Positions 18,997-27,830 of a DNA stretch of 64,000 bases are shown here, one piece after another. Each line of letters begins with the position of its first letter. Positions within the stretch are counted from its first letter, which is position 1. The notes beneath the pieces are model-generated. The model was given only the letters and a program-made list of their open reading frames with translations. It was not told where the DNA came from and did not search any database. Source of the DNA: Tunturibacter gelidoferens (GTDB taxonomy: Bacteria; Acidobacteriota; Terriglobia; Terriglobales; Acidobacteriaceae); assembly GCF_040358255.1 (NCBI RefSeq), contig NZ_CP132938.1, positions 3,038,001-3,102,000 on the forward strand, given 5' to 3'. Position numbers and translations under genes: made by a program.

Positions 18997-20247
18997 ATGA
19001 CTATTTCCGAGTTAAAAGAACACAACATCGCGGAGCTGGGTAAACTAGCGCGCGGTCTCGACATTGCCGGAACCAGTGGTCTCCGCAAGCAAGACCTTAT
19101 CTTCAAGATTTTGCAGGCGCAGAGCGAAAAAGAGGGGCATATCTTTGCAGAAGGTGTGCTTGAAATTCTGCCCGATGGTTACGGCTTCCTTCGCTCTCCC
19201 GACTACAACTATCTGCCCGGTCCCGATGACATCTACGTTTCTCCTTCACAGATTCGCAAGTTTGACCTGAAGACAGGGGACACGATCAGCGGCAATGTCC
19301 GTCCGCCGCACGAGGGCGAGAAGTACTTCGCGCTGGTCAAGATCGAGGCGATCAACTTCGAGTCGCCGGAAGAGACACGAAATAAGATTCTGTTCGACAA
19401 CCTGACGCCTTTGTACGCCCAGGAGCGGGTGAAGATGGAGACGGTTCGCGAGCATATCTCCGGCCGGGTGATGGATTTGCTGACGCCGGTTGGTAAAGGG
19501 CAGCGAGGGTTGATTGTGGCTCCCCCGCGTACTGGCAAGACGATGTTGCTGCAGTCAATCGCTAATAGCATCACGGCGAATCATCCGGAGGTGGTGCTGA
19601 TCGTTCTGCTGATCGATGAGCGCCCGGAAGAAGTGACCGATATGCAGCGTAGCGTCAAAGGTGAAGTGATAAGCTCCACCTTCGATGAGCCGGCGGCGCG
19701 TCACGTCCAGGTTGCTGAGATGGTGATCGAGAAGGCCAAGCGGTTGGTGGAGCACAAGCGCGATGTGGTGATCCTGCTGGACTCGATCACGCGTCTGGCG
19801 CGTGCGTACAACACGATCGTTCCACCTTCGGGCAAAGTGCTCTCAGGCGGTGTGGATTCGAATGCTCTGCAGAGGCCGAAGCGCTTCTTCGGTGCGGCTC
19901 GCAACATCGAGGAAGGTGGTTCGCTGACCATCATCGCGACTGCGCTCGTTGATACCGGCTCGCGCATGGATGAGGTGATCTTCGAGGAGTTCAAGGGAAC
20001 CGGCAACATGGAAGTGATTCTGGATCGCAAGCTGGTAGATAAGCGCGTGTTTCCGGCGATCGACATTCAGCGTTCCGGGACACGTAAGGAAGAGCTGCTG
20101 ATTCCGAAAGAGGATCTGCAACGGACCTGGATTCTGCGCAAGGTACTGAATCCGTTGTCGCCTGTTGAAGCGATGGAGCTGCTGACCGACAAGCTGGCAA
20201 AGACTCGGAACAACCAGGAGTTTCTACACAACATGAGCTCGATCTAA
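18997..20247 (+). CDS. rho: Transcription termination factor Rho
   Basis: A 416-residue RNA-dependent hexameric ATPase. The N-terminal helical Rho_N domain starts [20 protein letters not shown]. The cold-shock-like RNA-binding domain is at about 50-120 ([16 protein letters not shown]). The ATPase core has a Walker A-type [12 protein letters not shown] near residue 172, and [15 protein letters not shown] for Walker B. The Q-loop [13 protein letters not shown] follows. Length is typical and no insertion is seen. It is followed directly by a strong intrinsic terminator. Confidence 0.97.
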   Translation: MTISELKEHNIAELGKLARGLDIAGTSGLRKQDLIFKILQAQSEKEGHIFAEGVLEILPDGYGFLRSPDYNYLPGPDDIYVSPSQIRKFDLKTGDTISGNVRPPHEGEKYFALVKIEAINFESPEETRNKILFDNLTPLYAQERVKMETVREHISGRVMDLLTPVGKGQRGLIVAPPRTGKTMLLQSIANSITANHPEVVLIVLLIDERPEEVTDMQRSVKGEVISSTFDEPAARHVQVAEMVIEKAKRLVEHKRDVVILLDSITRLARAYNTIVPPSGKVLSGGVDSNALQRPKRFFGAARNIEEGGSLTIIATALVDTGSRMDEVIFEEFKGTGNMEVILDRKLVDKRVFPAIDIQRSGTRKEELLIPKEDLQRTWILRKVLNPLSPVEAMELLTDKLAKTRNNQEFLHNMSSI

Positions 20248-20268
20248 CTTCGAGGTAAGAAGCACGCA

Positions 20269-20300
20269 AGAGCGCGGCCTTTTGGCCGCGCTCTTTTTTG
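20269..20300 (+). terminator. rho intrinsic terminator
   Basis: AGAGCGCGGCC-TTTT-GGCCGCGCTCT, a perfect 11-bp stem followed by TTTTT. It also separates rho from the convergent ribE. Confidence 0.95.
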
Positions 20301-20345
20301 TTTTCTGCTTGATTCGCTCAGATTCGTCTCAAGCATCACGCTCTG

Positions 20346-21005
20346 TCAGTAGCCGTTGGCGATGAGGTACTCCTCGGTGAGGGTGAATTTTTCTGGTAAG
20401 TGTTGGCGTTCGGCGTATTTGCTGAGGACGTCTACCTCAATGTTGAGGGGGGAGCCGGGGGTGAGGGTGTGGAGGCTGGTGGAGGCGTAGGTGTGGGGGA
20501 TGATGGCTACCTCGACCACGTTGTCCACGATGGAGGCTACGGTGAGGCTGATGCCTTCGATGGTGATGGAGCCCTGGGGAACTACGTATCGGGTAAGCGT
20601 GTCGGGGAGCTGGATGCGGAGACGCCAGTCGGTATCGGGCTGGTTGGGCGTGATGGGGGCGAGGGAGATGAGGGTCGCGGTTCCGTCGACGTGGCCTTGA
20701 ACGACGTGGCCGCCTAGCGGCGAGCCTGCTGGTGTCGGGAGCTCCAGGTTGACGATGGCATCGGGGCGCAGGTGGGTGAGGGTGGTGCGGGCGATGGTTT
20801 CGCCGGCCAGGTCTGCCGAGAAGCGCGGCGGGAAGGCGTTGGGCTCGATGCTGAGAGCCGTCAGGCAGACGCCGTTGACTGCAATGCTGTCGCCGGTGTT
20901 AAGGCGCGCGGTGAGCGTGGGCGAGGCGATGGTGATGCGGGTCGCGCCTGCGGTTGGAGTGATGGCTAGAAGCTTGCCGGTGGTCTCGATCAGTCCAGTG
21001 AACAT
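20346..21005 (-). CDS. ribE: Riboflavin synthase, alpha chain
   Basis: Dismutates two 6,7-dimethyl-8-ribityllumazine molecules to riboflavin. 219 residues with the expected internal duplication of two lumazine-binding barrels: MFTGLIETTGKLLAI with GDSIAVNGVCLT in the first, and GGHVVQGHVDGTATL with GSITIEGISLTV in the second. It follows ribD with only 4 bp between stop and start, so the two are co-transcribed and probably translationally coupled. ribBA and ribH are not in the window. Confidence 0.95.
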   Translation of the reverse strand: MFTGLIETTGKLLAITPTAGATRITIASPTLTARLNTGDSIAVNGVCLTALSIEPNAFPPRFSADLAGETIARTTLTHLRPDAIVNLELPTPAGSPLGGHVVQGHVDGTATLISLAPITPNQPDTDWRLRIQLPDTLTRYVVPQGSITIEGISLTVASIVDNVVEVAIIPHTYASTSLHTLTPGSPLNIEVDVLSKYAERQHLPEKFTLTEEYLIANGY

Positions 21006-21009
21006 GGTC

Positions 21010-22248
21010 TTAGCTTATCGCTTTCGATGGTGGTGGGACGGGGTTGGGCCATGGGTCGTGGAGGTAGCCGGTGACGCAGGCATCGGGGCCGTAGGTGGCA
21101 CGGGTGACACGGTGCAGGGACTCTTCGAAGAGGTAGGGGGAGCCGATGCCCTGGGCGAAGGGGATGGCCTGGTCGCCTAGCTCGGTCTCGGCGTAGATGA
21201 GGACGGCTTTGTCGACCAGGTTTTGCTGAAGGAAGGCTCCGTTGAGGTGGGAGCCGCACTCGAGCAGGAGGCTGAGGATGTTGCGCTCGGCGAGGGTGGA
21301 GAGGACGGCGGGGAGGCTGAGGCGTCCAGCGTGGTCGGGGAGGGTTTCCACCTGTATGCGGAGGTCGGTTAGAGCAGTGATCCTGGCATTTGGCGCAGTC
21401 TTACCGCAGAGGATTAGCAGGTCTGGCTCGCCTGAGTCGTGGGGGTTGTTGGCGGAGCGAACCAGTTGGGAGGAGAGAGGGATCCGGAGTTGGGTGTCGA
21501 GGATGACGCGGAGGAGGGGGCGGCGTCGTGGGAGGTTGTTGGGTCCGAAGAGCCCGCTTCTGTCGGTGAGTTGCGGGTCGTCGGCGAGGACGGTGCCGAT
21601 GCCGGTGAGGACTGCGTCGGAGGCGTGGCGAAGGAGTTGGACTTCGTAGCGTGCGGCGGGGCCGGTGAGCCAGTGAGGTTGGTTGGGGAAGCGGGAGGCT
21701 GGTGGCGGTGCGAGTTTGCCGTCGACCGAGAGCGCGGCCTTGAGTGTCACGAAGGGAGTGCGGTGCTGGATGAAGTGGGCGAAGGCATCGTTTAGGTCGC
21801 GGGCGTGCTGTTGGAGGAGGCCGACGGTGACCTCGATGCCTGCTGCGCGGAGCTTGGCTAGTCCCTCGCCGCTGACCTGCGGGTTGGGGTCCTGGGTGGC
21901 GACGACGCAGCGACTGACGCCAGCGGCGATGAGGGCGTCGGCGCAGGGGCCGGTGCGGCCGTGATGGCTGCAGGGTTCGAGGGTGACGTAGGCAGTAGCT
22001 CCTACGGTGGAGAGGCCGCGCTGGGCAGCTTGTTTGAGGGCTACGATCTCGGCGTGGTCGCGGTTGGCGTAGAGATGCGCTCCTTCGCCGATGATCTTCG
22101 GGACGCCTCCGCTGGGTGGCATCTGGGTGAGGACGCAGCCTACCTGCGGGTTGGGCGAGGCAAGGACGATGGTCTCTGCGGCGAGCTTGAGCGCTTGCTG
22201 CATGAAGGCCTGATCTTGGGCGGCGCGGGTTGGTTGGGCAGGCTGCAT
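21010..22248 (-). CDS. ribD: Bifunctional riboflavin deaminase/reductase RibD
   Basis: Catalyses the second and third steps of riboflavin synthesis. 412 residues. The N-terminal cytidine-deaminase-type domain has the zinc ligands in HAEIVALKQA and EPCSHHGRTGPCADALI. The C-terminal reductase domain starts near 165 (VTLKAALSVDGKLA), with SDAVLTGIGTVLADDPQLT and LLLECGSHLNGAFLQ. First gene of ribD-ribE. I looked for an FMN riboswitch in the leader and see none; a GGTACC palindrome and copy B of the dispersed element lie upstream instead. Confidence 0.95.
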   Translation of the reverse strand: MQPAQPTRAAQDQAFMQQALKLAAETIVLASPNPQVGCVLTQMPPSGGVPKIIGEGAHLYANRDHAEIVALKQAAQRGLSTVGATAYVTLEPCSHHGRTGPCADALIAAGVSRCVVATQDPNPQVSGEGLAKLRAAGIEVTVGLLQQHARDLNDAFAHFIQHRTPFVTLKAALSVDGKLAPPPASRFPNQPHWLTGPAARYEVQLLRHASDAVLTGIGTVLADDPQLTDRSGLFGPNNLPRRRPLLRVILDTQLRIPLSSQLVRSANNPHDSGEPDLLILCGKTAPNARITALTDLRIQVETLPDHAGRLSLPAVLSTLAERNILSLLLECGSHLNGAFLQQNLVDKAVLIYAETELGDQAIPFAQGIGSPYLFEESLHRVTRATYGPDACVTGYLHDPWPNPVPPPSKAIS

Positions 22249-22273
22249 TCGGTCTTCGGGTTGTTCCGTCTTC

Positions 22274-22287
22274 AGGGGGTACCCCCT
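22274..22287. repeat. GGTACC-centred palindrome, copy 2
   Basis: AGGGGGTACCCCCT is a perfect 14-bp palindrome 26 bp upstream of ribD, immediately followed by GGGGGGTA. Same core as 15174-15187. Confidence 0.7.
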
Positions 22288-22412
22288 GGGGGGTATCTCC
22301 GTGGAAGTGACTTCTTTTCATGCACTTGCAAAAATGGGTGTCTGTTAAATCGTCTATCTAAATGGCTTAAGGCTAAATTCGTCTTTCCAGAGGGGTTAGC
22401 TCCTTAATCAAG

Positions 22413-22445
22413 AAAGGGCTCCGAAACTCGGAACCCTTTTTCTTT
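22413..22445 (+). terminator. Terminator-like hairpin with no plus-strand gene before it
   Basis: AAAGGGCTCCGA and TCGGAACCCTTT form a stem with one G-T wobble and a 3-4 nt loop, followed by a T-rich run (TTTTCTTTT). Nothing on the plus strand between ribD and here encodes a protein, so it may end an unrecognised small RNA. Confidence 0.5.
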
Positions 22446-22456
22446 TCTTAAACAAG

Positions 22457-22550
22457 TATAGCGGATTGGACATAACTGATACGCCACGCGAATCTCCTTG
22501 TCTGGCGCGGGTTTTGGTGGGTAGGGGGCTTGACAGGATTTTGATGGCCG
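22457..22550. repeat. Dispersed ~90-bp element, copy B
   Basis: TATAG, 8 nt, ACaTAACT, GCCACGCGAATCTCCTT, 26 nt, GGGCTTGACA, then TTTTGATGGCC. Same block order and spacing as copies A (15349) and C (39920). It sits 209 bp upstream of ribD. Confidence 0.7.
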
Positions 22551-22585
22551 GGCTTTGCAACAATGGCGAAGGTAAAGCGGGGTGA

Positions 22586-22663
22586 TGGAGGGTTTGGGTT
22601 GGAAGGTTCGAATGGTATGGGTGGGTGGAATGTGTTGGGATCCTTCACTTCGTTCAGGATGAC
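22586..22663. repeat. 78-bp direct repeat, unit 1
   Basis: Identical to 22758-22835 at 74 of 78 positions. It ends with GATCCTTCACTTCGTTCAGG then ATGAC, the REP-like core found elsewhere in the window. Read on the minus strand this gives the peptide ILNEVKDP, a well-known artefact of this repeat type; it is not a gene. Confidence 0.85.
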
Positions 22664-22757
22664 AGCCAAGGGGCGTGCAACGGCAATGGCTAGTACGGCG
22701 GTTTTTCGGCTGCGTTGTTCACGGTGAGGCTGTTAGTGGGTGGAGGAGCGGGAACGG

Positions 22758-22835
22758 TGGAGTGTTTGGATTGGAAGGTTCGAATGGTATGGGTGGGTGA
22801 AATGTGTCGGGATCCTTCACTTCGTTCAGGATGAC
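22758..22835. repeat. 78-bp direct repeat, unit 2
   Basis: Second unit, starting 172 bp after the first. The minus-strand frame through it reads HPERSEGS, the other classic artefact peptide of this repeat class. Confidence 0.85.
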
Positions 22836-22849
22836 GACCAAGAGCGGGT

Positions 22850-23010
22850 AACGGCAACAGCGAAGACATCAGCAAAAGCAAAAGCAACGACAACTGCTAA
22901 GGCAACGGCAAGGGCAACAGCTAAGGCAACGGCCACAGCAGAAGTAACGGCAATAGCAACAGCTGAGGCAACGACAACGACAAAAATGGCGACAGCGAAG
23001 GCGAAATGCG
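22850..23010. repeat. Degenerate hexanucleotide tract (GCAACG/GCAACA type)
   Basis: About 160 bp built from variants of GGCAAC, ACGGCA, AGCAAA and GCAACA in near-continuous 6-bp phase. The top strand is almost free of T. Reading it gives Ala-Thr-Lys repeats (ATAKATA), but no start, ribosome site or domain supports translation. Confidence 0.8.
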
Positions 23011-23015
23011 GGGGG

Positions 23016-23073
23016 TTCTTCGACTGTGTTGCTCACAGAAAGCGTGAGCGGCTTTGCTCAGAATGACGGGGTG
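23016..23073. repeat. REP-like hairpin unit
   Basis: CTTCGACTGTGTTGCTCAC, loop AGAAAGC, GTGAGC, then TTTGCTCAGAATGACGG. The middle forms a GCTCAC/GTGAGC stem. Related units are at 16335-16388, 22637-22663, 22809-22835, 27831-27874 and 62966-63002. Confidence 0.7.
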
Positions 23074-23328
23074 TTTTTCTGTGATTTTCAGTTGGTTTTG
23101 GTTTGGGCTAGAACAGAGCGGAGCCGTTTCGGCTACAATCCTCGAACTTGAAAAAACAGTTTGCTTTGGCGTTGAAGCCTGAGCGTGTTATGGGGAAGGC
23201 ACTGTGTAACCTGCCCGACTGGCTTCAGGCAAAGCTGTAGTTGGCATCTCTGGGAGGGCTTTCTCGTTGCTCTCTTGTCGTTGGCGAAGAATGAACCGTT
23301 TCGGCAGAAAGAGAAGGAATATCGGGCT

Positions 23329-26025
23329 ATGTCTTTGAAGAAGAGCAAGTACCTTGCAGTGGCTTTTTGTCTGGGTGCATTGAGCGTTGTGTCTGTTGCC
23401 TCGTGGGCACAGGCGGTTCCGGCAGAGAAGGCCGATGAGGCGCGGGTGGATCGGCTGCTGAAGCAGATGACGCTGGAAGAGAAGATGAATCTGATCCGCG
23501 GTGGGCTTGAGGATCCTTCTGTTTATCAAGCGCAGGCGGGATATCTGCCTGGAGTGCCGCGGCTGCATGTTCCTTCGCTGCGCATGGCCGATGGGCCGCC
23601 GGGTTTGTTGACGCGGGTGGCGGGGCAGGCGGAGACGGCGACGATGGGTGTTGCTGCGACCTTCAGCGCGAAGGATGCCGAGGCGAACGGTGCGGTGATT
23701 GGGCGTGAGGCGCGGTCGCTGGGCATCGATGTGGTGCTGCAGCCGTTTATCAACATCGATCGCGATATCACGTTCGCGCGCGCCTACAACACGTTTGGGG
23801 AAGACCCGATGCTGAGTGGCGCGATGGGCGCGGCGGAGGTTCGCGGAGCACAGGCGCAGGGCGTGATGGCGATGGCGAAGCACTATGTGGGGTACGACTC
23901 GAATGGCTACAACATCTTCATCGACCAGCAGACGCTGCACGAGGTTTACGCCGCACCGTTTGTGGATGCGATTGGGGCCGGCGTGTCGTCGGTAATGTGC
24001 TCTTACAACCGCATCAATGGGCCGTTTGCTTGCGGCAATAGCGATACGCTGAAGACGATTTTGAAGGAGGAGATGGGGTTCAAGGGGTTTGTGACCTCGG
24101 ACTGGGGCGGCGTGCACAGCGTTCTGTTTCTGAACGAAGGGCTGGATATGGAGATGCCTGGCGCGGCGGAGGCGGATAGTCCGTTCAAGGCGTTCATCAA
24201 TAATTATTTTGTGACGGCTCCGCCTGACACTACGCCGGTGAAGCCTCTCGACCCGGAGGCGCTGGCGGGAATTCTTGGCGGGCCGATTCCGGAGGAGCCG
24301 CAGGGGAATGGGCTGGACCTGGGTGGTTTCCCGCGCGATAACGACAAGACGACGATGCGGGAGGCTCTGAAGAACGGGACGGTGACCGAGGCTACGATTA
24401 CGGCTGCTGCGCGGCGCGTGCTGTATGAGATCGATCGGTTCGGCTATCTGGATGGCAAGCAGAAGCATACGGTGACGGCGCAGGATGTGGAGGCTAATGC
24501 TGCGGTGATTCGGAAGACGGCCGAAGATGCGGCGGTGTTGTTGAAGAATGAGCACGCGCTCCCGCTGGGCAATGATGACTTGCAGTCGCTGGCGATGATC
24601 GGGCCGGGGGCTGGTCAGGTTGCGGCGATCGGGACGTTCGGAGAGCGGAGTCCGGGGTTGACGGAGCGGCAGATTGGTCCGCTGGAGGCGCTGAAGAAGG
24701 GTGCTCCCACGGCCAACATTACGTATGCGGTGGATGACGATATGACTGGCGTGCCGGTTCCGGCGGCGGCGCTGTCGCATGATGGGAAACCGGGGTTGTT
24801 GCGTATTGATAGCAGAGGAAGCAAGGTTGAAGACGCGCAGTTGGATTTTACGCACAGCAATGGAAAGTCACTGCCGGCGAGTGGAACCGTGACGTGGAAG
24901 GGAACGCTGACGGTGCCGAGCGCGGGGGAGTACTGGATGTACCTGCAGGTGCTGGGTGCGCGTGGAAGGCTGATGATCGACGGCAAGCGCGTGGGGCAGA
25001 CGGGCGCGGCGAAGGGTACGGTGCACGGCGATGTGCAGTACGCGACGCAGGATAATGGATTTCCGACGGTCGATGGGCTGGACAATGTTCGGCGTGCGGT
25101 GCAGCTGACTGCGGGGCCGCACTCGATTACGGTGATGGCGAGTAGCGATACTTCGAATAAGCCAGAGCAGATTCGGTTGAACTGGACGACGCCGGAGCTG
25201 CGGGAGAGCAACCACAAGGCGGCTATCGATGCAGCGAAGAAGGCGCATACGGCGGTGGTGTTTGTGTGGACGCGAGGCAAGCCGGACTTCGCACTGCCAG
25301 GAGAGCAGGACAAGCTCGTGGATGAGATTGCGGCTGTGAATCCGAACACGATTGTGGTGATGAACGTCAGCCAGCCGGTGGCGATGCCGTGGTTGGGCAA
25401 AGTAAAGGGCGTGCTGCAGATGTGGTGGACGGGGGATGAAGGCGGATGGGCTACGGCAGATGTTCTGCTGGGCAAGGTTAGTCCGGCTGGGCGGTTGCCG
25501 TTTACGTGGGCGAAGCAGCTGACGGACTATGCGGCGAATGATCCGGCGCATCCGGAGCGGTCGGCTAAGGGTGTGGATGGGAAGACGACGTACTCGGAGG
25601 GCGTGGATGTTGGGTACCGGTGGTTCGATAAGGAGAAGATCGAGCCGCTGTTTCCGTTTGGATTCGGGCTTTCATACACGACGTTTGAGTACTCGGATCT
25701 GAAGGTGGCGAAGGCTTCGGATAACGGGCTGGATGTTTCGATTCGGGTGAAGAATACGGGCGCGGTTGCGGGGGATGAGGTGCCGCAGGTGTACCTGGAT
25801 GCTCCGGAGCAGCAACCGCAGGGGGTGCAGTTTGCGCCGAAGACGCTGGCGGCGTTTGATCGCGTTACGCTGGCGCCGGGCGAGAGCAAGGATGTGACGA
25901 TGCATGTGTGGCCGCGTGCGCTCGAGTACTGGTCGGTTGCGGAGAAGAAGTGGGTGCGGTCGGATGCGCGGCGAGTGCGGGTGGGGTCGTCTTCGCGGGA
26001 TTTGAAGCTGACTGCTGAGAAGTAG
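23329..26025 (+). CDS. Secreted GH3 beta-glucosidase with PA14 insert
   Basis: An 898-residue glycoside hydrolase of family 3, likely releasing glucose or xylose from beta-linked oligosaccharides. A signal peptide (KYLAVAFCLGALSVVSVASWAQA) begins after MSLKKS. The GH3 N-terminal barrel carries KQMTLEEKMNLIRGG and nucleophile Asp258 in VTSDWGGVHS. A PA14-like beta domain is inserted into the second GH3 domain at about 480-640 (YWMYLQVLGARGRLMIDGKR). A fibronectin-III-like domain ends the protein (GEVPQVYLD-like, with ARRVRVGSSSRDL). ATG 23329 is chosen because it starts the signal peptide. The family also includes beta-xylosidases, so substrate is open. Confidence 0.95.
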   Translation: MSLKKSKYLAVAFCLGALSVVSVASWAQAVPAEKADEARVDRLLKQMTLEEKMNLIRGGLEDPSVYQAQAGYLPGVPRLHVPSLRMADGPPGLLTRVAGQAETATMGVAATFSAKDAEANGAVIGREARSLGIDVVLQPFINIDRDITFARAYNTFGEDPMLSGAMGAAEVRGAQAQGVMAMAKHYVGYDSNGYNIFIDQQTLHEVYAAPFVDAIGAGVSSVMCSYNRINGPFACGNSDTLKTILKEEMGFKGFVTSDWGGVHSVLFLNEGLDMEMPGAAEADSPFKAFINNYFVTAPPDTTPVKPLDPEALAGILGGPIPEEPQGNGLDLGGFPRDNDKTTMREALKNGTVTEATITAAARRVLYEIDRFGYLDGKQKHTVTAQDVEANAAVIRKTAEDAAVLLKNEHALPLGNDDLQSLAMIGPGAGQVAAIGTFGERSPGLTERQIGPLEALKKGAPTANITYAVDDDMTGVPVPAAALSHDGKPGLLRIDSRGSKVEDAQLDFTHSNGKSLPASGTVTWKGTLTVPSAGEYWMYLQVLGARGRLMIDGKRVGQTGAAKGTVHGDVQYATQDNGFPTVDGLDNVRRAVQLTAGPHSITVMASSDTSNKPEQIRLNWTTPELRESNHKAAIDAAKKAHTAVVFVWTRGKPDFALPGEQDKLVDEIAAVNPNTIVVMNVSQPVAMPWLGKVKGVLQMWWTGDEGGWATADVLLGKVSPAGRLPFTWAKQLTDYAANDPAHPERSAKGVDGKTTYSEGVDVGYRWFDKEKIEPLFPFGFGLSYTTFEYSDLKVAKASDNGLDVSIRVKNTGAVAGDEVPQVYLDAPEQQPQGVQFAPKTLAAFDRVTLAPGESKDVTMHVWPRALEYWSVAEKKWVRSDARRVRVGSSSRDLKLTAEK

Positions 26026-26060
26026 ACGGCTGGGGTCTGTCCGGCGGGAATGCTTGATGT

Positions 26061-26160
26061 GTCCTGCCGGACGGGCCTCCTGCGCGGAGGGCGGTCACTT
26101 CGTGACTTGTGTACCGGTCTTGGCGGGTTAGGTGCTTGGTCCTCCCGTTGGTCGGAGGGG
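26061..26160 (+). repeat. ~100-bp interspersed repeat family, copy 1
   Basis: Runs from GTCCTGCCGGACGGGCC through GGTCACTTCGTGAC, a small hairpin, and TTGTGTACC to GGTCCTCCCGTTGGTCGGAG. It fills the gap between the convergent GH3 and ftsY genes. Other copies: 29351-29450 and 45649-45750, plus an inverted part at 45760-45842. Confidence 0.85.
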
Positions 26161-26166
26161 AGCGCT

Positions 26167-27168
26167 TTAGTCGAGGAGCGAGTCGATGAAGCTGGCGCTG
26201 TCGAAGGGGATGATGTCTTCGAGCTTCTCGCCGATACCCGCATAGATGACGGGGAGTTTTAGTTCGGTGGCGATGGCCAGTACGATGCCGCCCTTGGCGG
26301 TGCCGTCGAGCTTGGTGAGGACGATGCCGGTGACGTGGGCGGCTTCGGTGAAGAGACGGGCCTGGGTGAGACCGTTCTGCCCGGTGGTGGCGTCCATGAC
26401 GAGGAGGGTCTGGTGCGGAGCGCCGGGCACCAGCTTTTCTGCCGTGCGGCGCATCTTGTCGAGCTCCTTCATGAGGTCGGTCTTGGTGTGGAGGCGGCCG
26501 GCGGTGTCGACGATGAGGACCTGGGTGTTGCGGGCTTTGGCGGCGACGCAGGCGTCGTAGAGGGCCGCTGATGGGTCGCCGCCTTGCTTGGTCTTGATGA
26601 TCTGAACGTCAGAGCGCTGGGCCCAAACTTCGAGTTGTTCGATGGCGGCGGCGCGGAAGGTGTCGGCGGCGCAGAGCAGAACGGTGCGGCCTTGTGCGGT
26701 GAAGTGCGCGGCGAGCTTGCCGGTGGTGGTGGTCTTTCCGGTGCCGTTAACCCCGACCATCATGATGACCTCGGGGGGCGTCGCGGGGTGGGTGATGGGA
26801 CGGGCTACGTTGTCGAGGACCTGCTTTAGTTCGGCCTTGAGTAGGCGCTTGAGGTCATCGCCACCCTGGATGCCGACGCGGAGGGCGCGCTGGCGGAGGT
26901 TCTCCATGACGAGGGCGGTGGTGGGGGCGCCGAGGTCGGCGGCGAGCAGGAGAGGCTCGAGGTTGACCAGGGTGGTCTCGTCGACCTCGCGGGTGAGGGC
27001 GATGACGGAGCTAATCGACTCGGAGAAGGACTCACGGGTGCGGGTGACCGCCTGCTTCATGCGGTCGAAGAGTCCGCGCTTCGGCTCCTGCGGTTCGGGA
27101 GCTACTGCGGTGGGCTGGTCGGGTTGCTGGTCGGGTTTGTCGCGTTTGCCGAAGAGGGAAAAAGCCAT
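26167..27168 (-). CDS. ftsY: Signal recognition particle receptor FtsY
   Basis: SRP receptor GTPase that docks ribosome-nascent chain complexes at the Sec translocon. 333 residues: a short charged N-terminal segment (to about 30), an NF four-helix bundle, then the G domain with G1 GVNGTGKTTTTGKLA, DTAGRLHTK (G3), TKLDGTAKGG (G4) and AGIGEKLEDIIPFD. It lacks the long acidic A domain of E. coli FtsY, which is usual outside Proteobacteria. The RNA partner gene ffs is in this window at 44236. Confidence 0.96.
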   Translation of the reverse strand: MAFSLFGKRDKPDQQPDQPTAVAPEPQEPKRGLFDRMKQAVTRTRESFSESISSVIALTREVDETTLVNLEPLLLAADLGAPTTALVMENLRQRALRVGIQGGDDLKRLLKAELKQVLDNVARPITHPATPPEVIMMVGVNGTGKTTTTGKLAAHFTAQGRTVLLCAADTFRAAAIEQLEVWAQRSDVQIIKTKQGGDPSAALYDACVAAKARNTQVLIVDTAGRLHTKTDLMKELDKMRRTAEKLVPGAPHQTLLVMDATTGQNGLTQARLFTEAAHVTGIVLTKLDGTAKGGIVLAIATELKLPVIYAGIGEKLEDIIPFDSASFIDSLLD

Positions 27169-27287
27169 GCTCTTGCTAGTTTAGCAATGTTGGAGATATG
27201 GCCCGATGGCGGGTCTTTCGTGCTCCTTGGATCGTTGACTTTCGCGGTGGCAGGCTTATCGTTGATGATGATGAATCGTTGACGATT

Positions 27288-27710
27288 ATGACGAAGGCGG
27301 AGCTTTACGAGTTCCTGGCTGCGCATACGCTGGGGGTGTTGGGAAGCATCTCGGGGGAGGGTGTGCCGCAGTCTGCCCTTGTCGGGATTGCGGTGACGGA
27401 AGATCTTGAGATCGTCTTCGACACTCTCAACATCACGCGCAAATACCGGAACCTTACCTCGAATCCAAAGGCCTCCCTGGTGGTGGGGTGGGAGGGAGAG
27501 AGGACGGTGCAGTTGGAAGGTGAGGCGTTTCTGCCGGTGGGGGAGGAACTGACGCAGTACAAGAATATCTACTTCTCGGCGTGGCCGGATGGAGTGGATC
27601 GTCAGAACTGGCCGGGGTTGGTGTACTTCGTCGTTCGTCCGCAATGGATTCGATTCAGCGACTTCGATCAGCGGCCACCGCGGATCGAGGAGATGGTGTT
27701 TGGAATGTGA
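27288..27710 (+). CDS. PPOX-class flavin-binding split-barrel protein
   Basis: A 140-residue pyridoxamine-5'-phosphate-oxidase-like protein; family members bind FMN or F420 and act on small molecules or haem. It shows the family start MTKAELYEFLAAHTLGVLG, the strand-turn GVPQSALVGIAV, and the KYRNLTSNPKASLVVGW segment that follows the first barrel strands. I chose ATG 27288 from family similarity and because it leaves 120 bp for promoters divergent from ftsY. An ATG at 27198 in the same frame is the alternative, but its spacing to GGAG is only about 2-3 nt. Substrate unknown. Confidence 0.8.
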   Translation: MTKAELYEFLAAHTLGVLGSISGEGVPQSALVGIAVTEDLEIVFDTLNITRKYRNLTSNPKASLVVGWEGERTVQLEGEAFLPVGEELTQYKNIYFSAWPDGVDRQNWPGLVYFVVRPQWIRFSDFDQRPPRIEEMVFGM

Positions 27711-27830
27711 GGGTTCTCGCGCTGATGGCGAGGATAAGCATTGCGGAGGCAAAGACGAAAATACAGGGATCTTGACGGATACCGCAGAATTCATCGGTTC
27801 GCTGCAACTGAGAGATGTGGCCGCAATCCA

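Noticed and set aside
22249-22460. FMN riboswitch ahead of ribD
   Set aside because: The conserved RFN-element blocks are not visible in the minus-strand leader.
22758-22836. tRNA-like GGTTCGAATGG in the direct repeats
   Set aside because: Only the T-loop-like string is present; no acceptor or anticodon stems can be formed, and it recurs as part of the 78-bp repeat.
22448-22893. Two minus-strand frames (ILNEVKDP and HPERSEGS peptides)
   Set aside because: Known translation artefacts of REP-like repeats.
22850-23010. CRISPR array
   Set aside because: Repeats are 6 bp, degenerate and without spacers; no cas genes in the window.
22740-23066. 108-codon Ala-Thr-Lys-rich frame on the plus strand
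   Set aside because: It is the translation of the degenerate hexanucleotide tract and a REP unit; no Shine-Dalgarno or family.
23188-24855. 555-codon minus-strand frame over the GH3 gene
   Set aside because: Arg/His-rich antisense shadow of an intact beta-glucosidase.
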